Positions 5,180 to 5,417 of a DNA stretch of 5,417 nt are shown here, one piece after another. Source of the stretch: Chloroflexota bacterium (GTDB lineage Bacteria > Chloroflexota > Anaerolineae > B4-G1); the NCBI GenBank assembly GCA_024232355.1, contig JAAEPW010000599.1:1-5417 (forward strand), read 5' to 3'. Within the stretch, counting starts at the first letter, position 1. The number at the start of each line of letters is the position of its first letter. A model generated the notes under the pieces. That model was not told the DNA's origin, searched no databases, and saw only the letters and a program-made list of their open reading frames with translations. The position numbers and the translations under genes are program-made.

Positions 5180-5417
5180 ATGGACGCAAAAGAACTCATC
5201 ACTCAATACAAAGCAGGGGACCGCGACTTTCAAGGCAACGACCTGAACAAGGCCGACCTGAACAGCGTCAGGCTGAATGGTGCTGACCTAAGCAGAGCCA
5301 ACTTGAGCGGTGCCGACCTGAGCCGGGCCAAGCTGAACGACACCGACTTGCGTGAAGCCAATCTACGTAACGCCAACCTGTACGAGGTCAATCTGAGACG
5401 AGCCAACCTGTGCGGGG
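5180..5417 (+). CDS. Pentapeptide-repeat protein, N-terminal part (runs off window)
   Basis: The 79 visible residues start MDAKELITQYKAGDRDF, a lead-in common in pentapeptide-repeat proteins, and continue as A(D/N)LXX repeats from about residue 19 (DLNKADLNSVRLNGADLSRA and onward). There are roughly eleven five-residue units, with Leu at the centre of every one. Such repeats fold into a right-handed quadrilateral beta helix. Some members mimic DNA and protect gyrase (Qnr, MfpA), but most have no known function, and nothing here points to gyrase. No signal peptide is visible, so it is probably cytoplasmic unless later domains say otherwise. The start is chosen because the family lead-in begins exactly there. 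The end is beyond the window, so fused domains cannot be excluded. Confidence 0.9.
   Translation, partial: MDAKELITQYKAGDRDFQGNDLNKADLNSVRLNGADLSRANLSGADLSRAKLNDTDLREANLRNANLYEVNLRRANLCG

Noticed and set aside
4969..5286. 105-residue + frame before and into the pentapeptide gene
   Set aside because: It overlaps the clear pentapeptide-repeat frame, has no ribosome site, and its C-terminal Arg/Gln-rich part is the shifted reading of the repeats.

Overview
This window looks like accessory DNA from a bacterial chromosome. The most likely source is a member of Chloroflexota, held with moderate confidence. The clues are a secreted protein carrying a WLPLILK linker of the kind common in exported Chloroflexota proteins, a lipoprotein-type serine beta-lactamase-fold enzyme, a pentapeptide-repeat protein, and GC-rich repeated spacer DNA around AT-richer genes. 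No rRNA, tRNA or taxonomic marker is present, so this is an inference.

Layout. Positions 1-530 are GC-rich, non-coding repeat DNA. A strong sigma70-type promoter (603-631) then drives a gene for an exported, lipid-anchored serine hydrolase of the class C beta-lactamase/PBP4*/EstB family (start 731). That gene is cut in two by a complete IS630-family insertion sequence (1640-2856, 1217 bp) in a TA target. Removing the element and one TA rejoins the frame exactly, giving an ancestral protein of about 413 residues. The 3' fragment (2859-3191) carries the third catalytic motif (HEG). It is followed after 18 nt by a second exported protein of 353 aa (3210-4271) with a PKD-like domain, a carboxypeptidase-regulatory-like domain and an FN3-like domain. 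The two were probably one operon for cell-envelope proteins.

Positions 4272-4810 return to GC-rich repeat DNA. About 300 bp of it is homologous, in the same orientation, to positions 92-353, so the gene module is bracketed by direct repeats about 4.4 kb apart. A spacer with two promoter candidates leads to a pentapeptide-repeat protein (5180 onward) that runs off the window.

The IS transposase is itself split: a DNA-binding ORF and a DDE catalytic ORF are out of frame at an A8 tract. Removing a single A gives the continuous 376-residue protein. Both IS ends carry an outward-facing TTGACA, so the element may also influence the genes next to it. I do not see a convincing new defence or other multi-gene system. 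The main points of interest are the clean gene disruption, the A8 frameshift and the repeated GC-rich DNA around the module.
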